A stretch of DNA of 64,000 nt. Source: Blastocatellia bacterium (lineage in GTDB: Bacteria > Acidobacteriota > Blastocatellia > UBA7656 > JADIYM01). The notes under the pieces were generated by a model. That model did not search any database, was not told the DNA's origin, and worked only from the letters and a program-made list of their open reading frames with translations. Below, in pieces: positions 36,395 through 45,491 of the stretch. The first letter of the stretch is position 1, and each line of letters begins with the position of its first letter. Location of the stretch: the NCBI GenBank assembly GCA_021463145.1, contig JAJTWZ010000005.1, positions 62,001 to 126,000 on the forward strand, in the 5' to 3' direction. A program made the position numbers and the translations under genes.

Positions 36395-38029
36395 ATGACT
36401 CGCATTTCAAGGGCCTCGCTCGGCATCGCGTTGTTGACGGCGCTGGGCTGCGGCCTTCCCGCTTCCGCACGATCTGCCTCGGCGCAGGTCGTTAACGTAT
36501 CGATCAATCCGGTCACGTCGGGCGAACGCTGCGACTACGACGGCGACGGCATCGACGATCTCGTCGTCGGATCGCCCGGCGAGAGTATCGGCATAGCACC
36601 GTTCACATTTCCGATACTGGACGCCGGGCAGATCAACGCCCTTTACGGCACGACGTCCGGGCTTTCGTCGCAGGGCGATCAGGCGTTCGACATGCGCGAC
36701 GCAGGCGTCCAGGGAACTCCGGCGGATGGCGACAACTTTGGCGGGTCGCTCGCGTCCGGCGATTTCAACGGCGACGGATTCTCGGATCTGGCAATCGGAG
36801 CTCCACACATCGCCGAGATCTCAGGCCCGCTCGGTGGTCGCGTGAACGTTTTCTACGGCGATGCTGGCGGCCTGGATCGCAACCATGACCAGAGCTTCTC
36901 GCAGGACACCGCGGGCGTAGAAGACGACGCGGAACTTGGCGATCTCTTCGGATTCGCGATCGCATCGGGCGACTTCAATGCCGACGGCAGAACGGACCTC
37001 GCAATTTCGGCGCCTGGCGAGTTCATAAATTCCATTGCGGGAACCGATCACGGCGCGGTTCACATACTCTACGGTACCGCATCAGGACTGTCCGCTGCCG
37101 CGGATCAATTTTTCACCCAGAACTCGCCCGATATAGGCGACTCGGCAGAATCGGGCGATCGGTTCGGCCACGCGCTGGCTACTGGCGATTTCAACGGCGA
37201 CTTCGTTTCCGACCTCGCCATCGGCGTCCCGTTCGAGGACAACGGGGCGACTCCCAACGAAGGCACCGTGCACGTTCTGTTCGGCGCAGCAAATGTCGGC
37301 CTGTCGGGAACCGGATCTCGTCAACTGCAGCGCCGTACAAGAATCGTCGCGGGCCTGCCCGACGACACGGGCTACCAGTTCGGATTCGCGCTCGCGGCCG
37401 GCGACACGGACGGGGACGGTTTCGACGACCTGGCTGTCGGGATGCCCGGCGACGACACGAGCAGCGCAATCGACTCGGGCTCGGTCATGCTCTTCGAAGG
37501 CACGGCGACCGGAGCATTCACGCGATTCGCGGCGGTGATCAACGAGGAACCGAACGGAATCCAGGGTCTCGCCGAAACCGGCGACCGGTTCGGGGCTTCG
37601 CTGACGATTGCGAAGCTCGGCGCCGATGCCTTCGAGGATCTCGTCATCGGAGTGCCTGGCGACCGCGTCGGTTCACAGGACGGCGCCGGAAGCGTCCACG
37701 TATTCATGTCGAAATTCTTCGGCGTCGACCTCGGCGACCAGTTCGTGCTCACACAGGAATTCCTGGACTCGGGCGCTGCGGAGGCCGGCGATGCGTTCGG
37801 TTCGGCTGTCTCGAACGGCGACTACAACGGCGACGGCTTCGACGACCTGGTCATTGGCGTGCCACTCGAAGACATCGGCATCGATACGGATTGCGGCGCC
37901 GTGCACGTCGTTTACTCGAGTCTCTCCGGTCCCATCACCGACGAAGGCGTACAACTCTGGTCACAAGGCGCGTCGGGAATCGATGGCACGCGGAAGAGTC
38001 ACGAGAGATTCGGCTCGGCGATGCGCTGA
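36395..38029 (+). CDS. Secreted FG-GAP (integrin alpha-like) beta-propeller protein
   Basis: 544 residues with a signal peptide (cleavage probably near SARSASAQ). At least seven FG-GAP blades follow, each with a Ca-binding-like loop: DYDGDGIDDLVVGSP, DFNGDGFSDLAIGAP, DFNADGRTDLAISAP, DFNGDFVSDLAIGVP, DTDGDGFDDLAVGMP, a degenerate LGADAFEDLVIGVP, and DYNGDGFDDLVIGVP. The fold is an extracellular seven-bladed propeller used for adhesion or ligand binding. GGAGG lies 8 bases before the ATG. It is a stand-alone gene with a structured leader. Confidence 0.88.
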   Translation: MTRISRASLGIALLTALGCGLPASARSASAQVVNVSINPVTSGERCDYDGDGIDDLVVGSPGESIGIAPFTFPILDAGQINALYGTTSGLSSQGDQAFDMRDAGVQGTPADGDNFGGSLASGDFNGDGFSDLAIGAPHIAEISGPLGGRVNVFYGDAGGLDRNHDQSFSQDTAGVEDDAELGDLFGFAIASGDFNADGRTDLAISAPGEFINSIAGTDHGAVHILYGTASGLSAAADQFFTQNSPDIGDSAESGDRFGHALATGDFNGDFVSDLAIGVPFEDNGATPNEGTVHVLFGAANVGLSGTGSRQLQRRTRIVAGLPDDTGYQFGFALAAGDTDGDGFDDLAVGMPGDDTSSAIDSGSVMLFEGTATGAFTRFAAVINEEPNGIQGLAETGDRFGASLTIAKLGADAFEDLVIGVPGDRVGSQDGAGSVHVFMSKFFGVDLGDQFVLTQEFLDSGAAEAGDAFGSAVSNGDYNGDGFDDLVIGVPLEDIGIDTDCGAVHVVYSSLSGPITDEGVQLWSQGASGIDGTRKSHERFGSAMR

Positions 38030-38042
38030 CCGAAAAGGGGAA

Positions 38043-38101
38043 CTGGACGGGGTCAACGAATTTTCCCGAATGGTCCGCGGCGATTCCAGATTCCCGTCCA
38101 G
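38043..38101. repeat. Inverted repeat downstream of FG-GAP gene
   Basis: CTGGACGG (38043-38050) and CCGTCCAG (38094-38101), 13 bases after the stop. It may end transcription, but no T-run follows. The rest of the gap to 38308 shows only a TATTCT -10 candidate at 38280-38285. Confidence 0.4.
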
Positions 38102-38308
38102 ATCCTCGGTTGTCAATTCCTGAACCGGCCTGGCCAGCCGAAAGGCCTGTTGCCGCATCATGCGTGGAGCGCGATAATCCCCCCGGTTCCCATCGCGCCA
38201 GGGCGACCCCCACTCTCCACTTCGAACACGGCGCCCGATCGGACCCGCACGCCGGAGGAGTCCCACACCTCTTCCGATCTATTCTGACGCCGCGACGAGG
38301 TCGCAAAT

Positions 38309-41300
38309 ATGAGCGTCGACTGGCATCGCGTAAAGGAACTGTTCAACGAGGCAGTGGACCTGCCGGCGGATGAGCGGGATGTCTTCCTGAGCACGGCGTG
38401 CGCGGGCAATGCAGCCCTGCGGTGCGAAATCGATGCACTGCTCGAGACCGAATCGGTGGCTGCAGGAGTGCCGCCTGACCCTGAACCTGGAACCGGCGCG
38501 ACGGCCACGGCCGATGCCGCCGAAATCTCGACCGAGCCCCGGGCCCGGCAGAATGTCATCTCGAGCGGCAAACTCCGGTTCTGTCCGCGCTGCAGCGGCC
38601 GGTTCTCGACGGCCGACACGATCTGCCCCGTCGACGGAGAATTGCTCGTCGAGGACCCTGAAGCGCTGGTCGATACGACGATCGACGGGCTTTACCACGT
38701 TACCAGGTTGATCGGCCGGGGCGGGTTCGGCGTCGTCTATCTGGCCCGCCACGTCCTGCTCCGTGACATGGTGGCGATAAAAGTGCTGCCGAGCCATCTC
38801 AGTTCGGATCCCGAGCGCATCGAGCGGTTCCTGCGCGAGGGACAGGCGGCACGCGCAATCAGCCATCCGAATCTCGTCACCGTGTACGACTTGCGAGCGA
38901 CGAAGGACGGCCTGACCTTCATGGTGCAGGAGTTCGTCGAAGGACGTACCCTGCGTGACGAGCTTCAGTTGCGGGGCTCGTTCGCGCCGGCCGACGCCCT
39001 GACGATTCTCGACCCCATTGCGGCCGCCCTGGACGAAGCCCACGCTCACGGTATCGTCCATCGCGATCTGAAGCCCGACAACATCATGTTGAGCGTGTCC
39101 GGCGCCCGGCGATCGGCCAAATTGCTCGATCTCGGGATCGTGAAGCTCCAGGAGATCCTGTCGGAGCCGTCCGGCTCGAACCACGACGTCACGCACCCCG
39201 GCCATTTCATCGGCACTCCGTCTTACATGTCGCCCGAACAATGGGGAACGCCGCAGGCCGATGGCGGTCCGGATATCGACGGCCGCGCCGACGTGTACAG
39301 CCTGGGCGTCGTGATTTACGAAATGCTGAGCGGGCGACAACCGTTTCGCGGCCGGAATCTCAGCGAGATCCGGCGGGCACACCTGATCGACCCGCCGCCG
39401 AGGATCAGCGAATGGGATCCCACCCTGCCGCTCTCATTTTCGGAAACGCTCGCGCGGTCCATGGCCAAGTCGCGAGCGGATCGCCCCGCCTCGGCCGGCG
39501 CATTGCTGCTGGACTTGCGCAGGGCGCTTGGCGGCTCGGCGGCTTCCGAGCGGCCGAGCCATTCGGCAGGATCGCTGCCGACGCGAGAGATTCCGCCGAC
39601 CGACGTTGCGACGACTCACGCCCTCGGCGAGACCGCGCGGGATCGCGGCGCCGCGAACTGGCGCGGCGCCAGGCTCGTCGCGGTTGCAGTCCTGGTCGCG
39701 GCGGTGCTCGGTGTCGCGCTGCTCGGCGCGTGGAGGTATTTGCAACCTCCGGAGAACGGCCCGTCGAAACCCCGCGTCGCGGATGCGGGCGAGCTCATCA
39801 CGAACACGGGCAATGCGGTCGATGCGGCCATCTCGCCTGACGGAACGCGTGTCGCGACGGTGCTTCGCGCCGGGTCGAAGTACCAGTTGAACGTCGTGCA
39901 CCTGCCCACCCGCGGAACACAGCCACTGGGCGAGCCGGTGGACGCGAGACTCTACGGCCTGACGTTCTCTCCCGATGGGAACTACCTGTACTTCGTCGAA
40001 GAGCCTCCGGTCTCGGGTCCAAGCACGCTTCAGAGGGTTTCGATCGGCGGAGGGACGCCGCAACGGGTGCTGACGGGGATCGAAAGCGCCATCGCGTTTT
40101 CACCGAAGGGCGACGAGATCGCGTTCGTGCGAGGCGGTTCGAGCGCGGGTGTGCGGGAGCTCGCGGTGGCCGCGGTCGACGGGACGAACGTCCACGCAAT
40201 GGCGTCCACCGAAGGAACCCAGCTATTCGCACCGGAAGGCCCGGCCTGGTCGCCTGCTGGCGACCGGATCGCTTGCTCGGTAATGGATACCGGCAACGGA
40301 TTCCGCGGATATGTCGGCATCGTAACTACGGCGGATGGGCTCCTCACACCTCTTACCGGACTCGACTGGTTCTATGTCGGCCGCGTGCAATGGCTCGCGG
40401 ACGGCGAGCGGATCATCGTTTCCGCGGCGAAGGACTCGCTCGGCTCGATGCAGCTCTGGAGTGTAGCCTTTCCGTCCGGTGAGCTGGCGCCGGTGCGCGC
40501 CGATCTCAACAGTAACGACGGTGTCGGCGTCTCGGCCGACATGCGAACTCTCGTGACCGTCCGAACGAGCTTACCGACGAGCGTGTGGCAGCGATCGCTC
40601 TCCGAGTCTGGCGACGATCGTCCGCTGCCGCTCGGGACGACACGTTTCTACGGCGTGTCGTGGACGGCGGATGGACGCCTGCTCTACTCGTCGGCGTCGG
40701 CCGGTTCGGCGGACGTCTGGATCGCCGACTCTGACGGTCGCAATGCCCGTCAACTGACATTCGAGGACTCTCTCGATCGCGACCCGGTGATGACAAGGGA
40801 CGGCCGGTACATCTTCTATGCGTCGAACCGCGCGGGGACGTTCAATATCTGGAGGATGACCGCCGATGGAGCGGAGCATCGACAGATCACGTTCGGAACC
40901 GACGACGAGTTCCCGTCGTGCTCGCCGGACGGCAGGTTCATCGTCTACCAGACCTTTGTGGACCTGGCGCCGCAGGTGTGGCGCGCTGGAATCGACGGCG
41001 GCGATCCGTCGAGGATTTGCGAGGCGCCCGCCAAATGGCCCGTGATCTCGCCGGACGGCTCGCGTGTCGCGTGCGCGCAACTCGACACGACTTCGATGAC
41101 GTGGAAGGCGGCGGTCTTTCCTTTGTCCGGGGGCGGCCCTACGAGCGCATTCGATATCCCGATGTTGTCCGTTCCGCGATTCGAGTGGCAGCGAGTCCGG
41201 TGGTCTACAGATGGACTCTCGATCACCTACCTAGCGGATGAAAACGGAGGCAGTTCTCTCTACTCGATCGCACTCCTGGATGGCTCGCGGAACCTCGTTG

Positions 41301-41419
41301 CAACTTTCCAGCGTGACCAGGTACTCAGCTACGATGTCCGCGATCGGGTGATGATCGCAACACGATCGCCAATGACGAGCGACATACTGCTCATCCGTGA
41401 CTTTGCATTGGATCGGTGA
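38309..41419 (+). CDS. Ser/Thr protein kinase with TolB-like beta-propeller ectodomain
   Basis: 1036 residues. N-terminal helical module (WHRVKELFNEAVDLPADERDVF) and a partial zinc-ribbon-like segment (FCPRCSGRF, then CPVDG). Kinase about 127-415: GRGGFGVVY, Lys158, HRDLKPDN (251-253). The DFG position reads Asp274-Leu275-Gly276, a DLG variant that keeps the metal-binding Asp. One membrane helix lies near 455-475, then a long TolB/WD40-type propeller with repeated SPDG blades (AISPDGTRVA, TFSPDGNYLYF, SPAGDRIA, MTRDGRYIFYASN, SCSPDGRFIVY, VISPDGSRVA). The architecture is frequent in Acidobacteriota. The propeller probably senses an extracytoplasmic partner. Confidence 0.92.
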   Translation: MSVDWHRVKELFNEAVDLPADERDVFLSTACAGNAALRCEIDALLETESVAAGVPPDPEPGTGATATADAAEISTEPRARQNVISSGKLRFCPRCSGRFSTADTICPVDGELLVEDPEALVDTTIDGLYHVTRLIGRGGFGVVYLARHVLLRDMVAIKVLPSHLSSDPERIERFLREGQAARAISHPNLVTVYDLRATKDGLTFMVQEFVEGRTLRDELQLRGSFAPADALTILDPIAAALDEAHAHGIVHRDLKPDNIMLSVSGARRSAKLLDLGIVKLQEILSEPSGSNHDVTHPGHFIGTPSYMSPEQWGTPQADGGPDIDGRADVYSLGVVIYEMLSGRQPFRGRNLSEIRRAHLIDPPPRISEWDPTLPLSFSETLARSMAKSRADRPASAGALLLDLRRALGGSAASERPSHSAGSLPTREIPPTDVATTHALGETARDRGAANWRGARLVAVAVLVAAVLGVALLGAWRYLQPPENGPSKPRVADAGELITNTGNAVDAAISPDGTRVATVLRAGSKYQLNVVHLPTRGTQPLGEPVDARLYGLTFSPDGNYLYFVEEPPVSGPSTLQRVSIGGGTPQRVLTGIESAIAFSPKGDEIAFVRGGSSAGVRELAVAAVDGTNVHAMASTEGTQLFAPEGPAWSPAGDRIACSVMDTGNGFRGYVGIVTTADGLLTPLTGLDWFYVGRVQWLADGERIIVSAAKDSLGSMQLWSVAFPSGELAPVRADLNSNDGVGVSADMRTLVTVRTSLPTSVWQRSLSESGDDRPLPLGTTRFYGVSWTADGRLLYSSASAGSADVWIADSDGRNARQLTFEDSLDRDPVMTRDGRYIFYASNRAGTFNIWRMTADGAEHRQITFGTDDEFPSCSPDGRFIVYQTFVDLAPQVWRAGIDGGDPSRICEAPAKWPVISPDGSRVACAQLDTTSMTWKAAVFPLSGGGPTSAFDIPMLSVPRFEWQRVRWSTDGLSITYLADENGGSSLYSIALLDGSRNLVATFQRDQVLSYDVRDRVMIATRSPMTSDILLIRDFALDR

Positions 41420-41437
41420 TGGTGCGGCTGGAAACGG

Positions 41438-41731
41438 TCAGGCTCCCGTGTCGTCCCCGCCCCCCGGCCAGTTCTCGGGCCGAACGCTCGGGCCGCTGCC
41501 ATCGCGAAGGCACCATGGCGGACACTTCGGAAGCCTTTCGCCGGCGAGTACCTCAGCGAATGCGGTGAGGATGCGTCCCTGGTCGTGCGCGCTTAGCGGG
41601 ACCTTGCCCGTGGCCGGCAGGTCGGATAGTGACTTCGTCCCGGTCATCAACGCGGCGAAGTTGTAGAGCGTCTCTTCGAGAAACGCCACGCGGGCCTGCA
41701 AGTCTTCGATCGGATCGGTGGGAGTCGTCAC
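41438..41731 (-). CDS. Hypothetical protein, 97 residues
   Basis: A short soluble protein: an N-terminal helix with coiled-coil-like spacing (IEDLQARVAFLEETLYNFAALM), a middle helical part (QGRILTAFAEVLAGERL) and a Cys/Trp/Pro-rich end (CPPWCLRD). The start is GTG with GAGGTG about 6 bases upstream. No family recognised. It converges on the kinase gene, 18 bases apart. Confidence 0.55.
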   Translation of the reverse strand: MTTPTDPIEDLQARVAFLEETLYNFAALMTGTKSLSDLPATGKVPLSAHDQGRILTAFAEVLAGERLPKCPPWCLRDGSGPSVRPENWPGGGDDTGA

Positions 41732-41868
41732 GATCTACACCTCTAGCTTCACTTGAGTGGGCGGGGGCCGGCCCATAGTCGTCCAGCAGCGGCCGCGAGT
41801 CAACAGAATCGGTTTGAAATCGGGGGAATCGGAGGTCAACTTTCCCGCCGAGGTTCCGATCATGGGGC

Positions 41869-42297
41869 GTGAAATTTCCAACACTCTATTTCCCGAGCCG
41901 AGCGCGCTTCTGCTGCGACTGCGGCGAATCGCTGACGGACCGGAATCGGCCGCGGACCGGCGGGCCGCGATGCCGCGGTTGCCGGTCAATCGCCAACCCG
42001 CGTCCCGGGCTCGTCGCGGCACTTGTGCTTACAGCGGCCGCCGCGGCGGCGTTCGCGGCTGGCAGGTTCTTCGGGCCGATTGGGCCACCCGCGTATTCCA
42101 CGGCGTCACCGCCGCACCTCGACGTGTCGAACGTGCCGGCGAACCCGGACGCGGCGCCGGAGCCGCCCGAACCGCCGTCGCCGTGCGGGGGCCGCACGCG
42201 AAAGGGAACGAAGTGCAAGCGGCTGGTCCGCGGCGGCGGCCGCTGCTGGCAGCACGGCGGCCCCCAACAAGGCAACAAGAGCCGGGACCACCAATAG
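41869..42297 (+). CDS. Small membrane protein with zinc ribbon and C-terminal CxxxTxxGxxC...CWQH motif
   Basis: 142 residues. N-terminal Cys-rich finger (FCCDCGESL ... GPRCRGC), one membrane helix (LVAALVLTAAAAAAFAAG), a Pro-rich linker, then CGGRTRKGTKCKRLVRGGGRC followed by WQHGG. The last motif resembles a small metal-binding domain found in unrelated short proteins (DUF5763-like, by memory). The start is GTG. Two potential metal sites on both sides of one helix would be an unusual arrangement. Function unknown. Its stop codon lies inside an arm of the dispersed repeat pair. Confidence 0.6.
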   Translation: MKFPTLYFPSRARFCCDCGESLTDRNRPRTGGPRCRGCRSIANPRPGLVAALVLTAAAAAAFAAGRFFGPIGPPAYSTASPPHLDVSNVPANPDAAPEPPEPPSPCGGRTRKGTKCKRLVRGGGRCWQHGGPQQGNKSRDHQ

Positions 42298-42457
42298 CGG
42301 CCGGGTCCAGATCTGCTTCGGTCCATACCGGATGAACCGAGTTTCTACGCTGGTCCCGATCGTCAATACTCGACGGGCGGGCCGAAGACTGCTTCATCCC
42401 GCACGGACGCAACCACATCTCCACCCGGCCGCTATCGCTCCCGGCCCCGATCTGGCA
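42295..42457. repeat. Inverted pair of dispersed repeats (one partial)
   Basis: TAGCGGCCGGGT (42295-42306) is the exact complement of ACCCGGCCGCTA (42423-42434). The second arm continues into a full reverse copy of the repeat (to about 42457). It lies between the small membrane gene and the deoxyhypusine-synthase-like gene. Confidence 0.65.
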
Positions 42458-42488
42458 ACCTAGACGCTCTGTTCGTCAGGAGGTCTTC

Positions 42489-43466
42489 GTGAGCCAGTCA
42501 CCCGTCAGCGATTTCGTCCGCCATCACTTCCGGCACTTCAACGCCGCCGCGCTCATCGACGCGGCCGATGCCTACCGCCGGCACCTCGGCGGCGGCGGCA
42601 AGATGCTCGTCACTCTGGCCGGCGCGATGAGCACGGCCGAGCTCGGCCTGTCGCTCGCCGAGATGATCCGCCAGGACAAGGTCCACGCCATCTCGTGCAC
42701 CGGCGCAAACCTCGAAGAAGACCTCTTCAATCTCGTTGCCCACGACTTCTACGAGCGCGTCCCGCATTACCGCGACCTCACGCCGGACGACGAAGCCGCC
42801 CTGCTCGCCAGGCACATGAACCGAGTCACCGACACGTGCATTCCCGAAGAGGAGGCCATGCGCCGCCTCGAGTCCGCTCTCGTCGAGGTCTGGACTGCCG
42901 CCGACAGCGCTGGCGAACGGCATTTCCCGCACCAGTTCATGTACCAGGTGCTGCGCTCCGGCGTGCTCCGGGACTCGTATCAGATCGACCCGAAGGACTC
43001 GTGGATGATCGCCGCGGCCGAGAAGGACCTGCCGATGATCGTGCCCGGCTGGGAAGACTCGACCATGGGTAACATGTTCGCCGGACACGTGATCACCGGC
43101 GACGTGAAGAACGTCCACACCGTCCGCACCGGTATCGAGTACATGACGTGGCTCGCCGACTGGTACAGCGAGACCAGCGCCGGCCATTCGATCGGGTTCT
43201 TCCAGATCGGCGGCGGTATCGCTGGCGACTTCCCGATCTGCGTGGTGCCGATGCTGCATCAGGACCTGGGGCGCACCGGCGTGCCTGTATGGGGATACTT
43301 CGCACAGATCTCGGATTCGACTACTAGCTACGGATCGTATTCGGGCGCCGTGCCGAACGAGAAGATCACGTGGGGGAAACTGGCGGCGGACACGCCGAAA
43401 TTCATCGTCGAGTCGGACGCGTCGATCGTGGCCCCGCTGATCTTCGCGATGCTGCTCGGTTGGTAG
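42489..43466 (+). CDS. Deoxyhypusine-synthase-like protein
   Basis: 325 residues, NAD-dependent deoxyhypusine synthase family. The reactive lysine is Lys297 in NEKITWGKL, with ESDASIVAPLIF after it. Earlier family marks are VTLAGAMSTAELGLSLAEMI, ISCTGANLEEDLFN, PGWEDSTMGNMF, and IGGGIAGDFPICVVPML. In archaea and eukaryotes the enzyme modifies eIF5A with spermidine. Bacteria have no eIF5A, and bacterial homologues are thought to make homospermidine or another polyamine, which is likely here. AGGAGG lies 6 bases before the GTG start. No polyamine genes are adjacent. Confidence 0.88.
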   Translation: MSQSPVSDFVRHHFRHFNAAALIDAADAYRRHLGGGGKMLVTLAGAMSTAELGLSLAEMIRQDKVHAISCTGANLEEDLFNLVAHDFYERVPHYRDLTPDDEAALLARHMNRVTDTCIPEEEAMRRLESALVEVWTAADSAGERHFPHQFMYQVLRSGVLRDSYQIDPKDSWMIAAAEKDLPMIVPGWEDSTMGNMFAGHVITGDVKNVHTVRTGIEYMTWLADWYSETSAGHSIGFFQIGGGIAGDFPICVVPMLHQDLGRTGVPVWGYFAQISDSTTSYGSYSGAVPNEKITWGKLAADTPKFIVESDASIVAPLIFAMLLGW

Positions 43467-43576
43467 AATGCCGCGATGCCCTGTATTTCTCTTTTGTCGT
43501 CACGGGCGGTGCTCGGGCACGCCCAATGTGACCCGACGATATCCGGTCGATCCCGATGTTTCTGGAGGCGAATGAA

Positions 43577-44008
43577 ATGAGATCCCGACTGACTGTCATT
43601 CCCGCACTCGTACTTTCGATGGCGTTTTGTGGTCTGTTTCCCGCGGCCGTATCAGGCGGCGTTCCGTTCGAGGGTGAGCAGTTTCCGACGCCTGCGCTCA
43701 AGGCGTTCCACGATGCGATGCAGCCGCTGGTTCACGAGGCGGCGCCCGCGAAAGACGCTGCGCGGATCCGCGCGGCCGTGCCCGACCTCGACGCGAAGCG
43801 AAGCGCCATCCTGCGCGGTGGCACAGGCTCGGCCGCCGGAAAGGCGAAGCTCGATGTCGTTAAGTTGCTGGAGGCGTTCAACAGTTCGGTGACGAAGCTC
43901 GTCCAGGCGTCGAAGGGAAGCGGAAACGACGATGCCGTGCTCGCGGCGCTCGATTCGGTACATACGGCGTTCGAGGCGCTCGTCGCCGGGTATCCGGCGA
44001 AGGGCTAA
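43577..44008 (+). CDS. Exported hypothetical protein, 143 residues
   Basis: A signal peptide (LTVIPALVLSMAFCGLFPAAVSGG) is followed by an all-helical mature part (ALKAFHDAMQPLVHEAAPAK, KAKLDVVKLLEAFNSSVTKLVQASKGSG, AALDSVHTAFEALVAG) that looks like a cytochrome-c'-type or four-helix bundle, but with no heme motif. GGAGG stands 8 bases before ATG 43577. The TAA stop is the last base before the insertion sequence end at 44009, so the IS landed exactly at the gene end or supplied the stop. Confidence 0.7.
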   Translation: MRSRLTVIPALVLSMAFCGLFPAAVSGGVPFEGEQFPTPALKAFHDAMQPLVHEAAPAKDAARIRAAVPDLDAKRSAILRGGTGSAAGKAKLDVVKLLEAFNSSVTKLVQASKGSGNDDAVLAALDSVHTAFEALVAGYPAKG

Positions 44009-44032
44009 CCGACATTTGAAGTAGAAAAAGGG

Positions 44033-45388
44033 CTATAGCTCACCCTTCGCCAGCAGATTCGTCAGTGTAGAAATCGACGCTCCGAAGTCGAGCCAAAGCT
44101 GTTCCGGCTCCCGGTGAAGGCTGCCTGCGGGCAATCGGTACAGCACCCCGGGCTCCGTCATTCCATAGGTCGTGTTCACGCCCTGCGGAGCCCGGCGGGG
44201 GAGCTTCGTTCGAACCCGTACGTCCTTTCGAAAGAGCATCTTCGCCCGGATCGCCCCGAACGAATAACCCCGGCCGGCCCGGTTCGCCTGGCGGACCAGG
44301 CCATTCAGGGCTTCTGTCGCCGCATTGGTTTCACGCACGTCGAAATAGTTGAAGATGCACGTCCCCCAGTTTCTGAATGCCGTCACGACTGGCTTGAAGG
44401 CCGCAGCCACTTCGCCCGAAGCCGGGAGTTGCGCCTTCCATGCGGCAAACGTCGCCTCTGCCTCCTCGCGGGTTGAACAGTCGTAGATGGCGTAGAACGC
44501 TTCCTTCAGTCGGTAGGTCTCGCCCAGGTTCGGGAAATTCACGATCCAGGTGTCGAGCTTGATCCGCTCGTCCATCTTCAACGCCTTCTCGCGTTTGGCC
44601 AGGATGCGCTTGTCGTAGCGGAGCGTTCGCCGCACGGCATCGCTCAGTTCCGTGCGAAGGGCGCGGCGGACCTTTTCCAAGGCGTCGTTGGCCATGCGGA
44701 CGACGTGGAACTTGTCGATCACGATGATTGCGCGGCGGAAATACTTCCTGGCCAGGTCACGATAGGCAGGCCACATGTCGATGGCCACCACCTCGACCAG
44801 GTGCGGGTTGGGCATCTGGGAGATGTATGGCTCCAGGGTCGCCTTCGTTCGGTCGCGGATCATGTCGATGATCGTCCGCTTCTCCAGGTTCGTCAGCACC
44901 GCCCGCGACTTGCGGATCAGGTAGATTTCGTCCATCCCGAGCCAGCGCGGTGTCTCGACGCGGTAATCCTTCCCGAGTTGCTCGCTGTGTTTCTTGAACA
45001 GCCGCCGAACTGTGATCTCATTCAGGCCCGTCTCCTGGGCGACGCTCGCGAAGGTGCGCTTGATGGATTCCTTCATCACGTACTCGACCAGGCGAGTGGT
45101 GGCGTGGTGCGAGTCGTCCATTTCGAGCAAGTTCTGCATGAACGTGGCCTTGCAGCTTCGACACCGGTACCGCCTGCGGTTGACGATGATGATCGTCGCT
45201 TTCCCGAGCGTGGGTAGGTCGCGGTAACTTCGCACCTTTATCCCGTGCCCGTAGAAAGGCGGGTCTGCCCTGCAGACAGGACAGAATTCGGTGATGTTGT
45301 AGGTCGGCTCGGCCGTCACCCACCGGGCGTTTTCGTCCTCTTTAACCCTCACAACGGTCCACTCAGGCAGGTGCAGAATGTTGGCCAT
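44033..45388 (-). CDS. ISL3-family transposase
   Basis: 451 residues. N-terminal zinc-binding region (FCPVCRADPPFYGHG and RRRYRCRSCKATFMQ), a helix-turn-helix (TFASVAQETGLNEITVRRLFKKH), then a DDE domain: LGMDEIYLIR, VAIDMWPAYRDLARKYF, VIDKFHVVRMANDALEKVRR, and the Glu in TNAATEALNGLVRQANRAGRGYSFGAIRAKML. The order and length match ISL3 transposases, and the gene appears intact. I start at ATG 45388; a TTG further upstream falls in the terminal repeat. Confidence 0.93.
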   Translation of the reverse strand: MANILHLPEWTVVRVKEDENARWVTAEPTYNITEFCPVCRADPPFYGHGIKVRSYRDLPTLGKATIIIVNRRRYRCRSCKATFMQNLLEMDDSHHATTRLVEYVMKESIKRTFASVAQETGLNEITVRRLFKKHSEQLGKDYRVETPRWLGMDEIYLIRKSRAVLTNLEKRTIIDMIRDRTKATLEPYISQMPNPHLVEVVAIDMWPAYRDLARKYFRRAIIVIDKFHVVRMANDALEKVRRALRTELSDAVRRTLRYDKRILAKREKALKMDERIKLDTWIVNFPNLGETYRLKEAFYAIYDCSTREEAEATFAAWKAQLPASGEVAAAFKPVVTAFRNWGTCIFNYFDVRETNAATEALNGLVRQANRAGRGYSFGAIRAKMLFRKDVRVRTKLPRRAPQGVNTTYGMTEPGVLYRLPAGSLHREPEQLWLDFGASISTLTNLLAKGEL

Positions 45389-45390
45389 GG

Positions 45391-45415
45391 GGCCGCATTC
45401 TACCCGCAATGTCGG
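45391..45415 (-). repeat. Right terminal inverted repeat of the ISL3 element
   Basis: On the + strand it reads TTCTACCCGCAATGTCGG at its outer part; complement of the left end at 44009-44033. Confidence 0.7.
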
Positions 45416-45491
45416 AGTTCACCGAAAGGAGGGAGAGCCGCCATCAGGAGCCGGTCGGACCCGAGCCAAGGAGCGCCCCTGGCTCCGACGC

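Larger units (their letters stand above)
44009..45415 (-). mobile_element. ISL3-family insertion sequence
   Basis: About 1.4 kb, one transposase gene. The left end at 44009 begins CCGACATTTGAAGTAGAA; the right end (complement from 45415) begins CCGACATTGCGGGTAGAA. Fourteen of the first 18 positions match, in two blocks, CCGACATT and GTAGAA. Eight-base flanks (AGGGCTAA and AGTTCACC) do not match, so no target duplication is visible. Confidence 0.8.

Noticed and set aside
44001-45423. 8-base target duplication around the ISL3 element
   Set aside because: The two flanks AGGGCTAA and AGTTCACC do not match.
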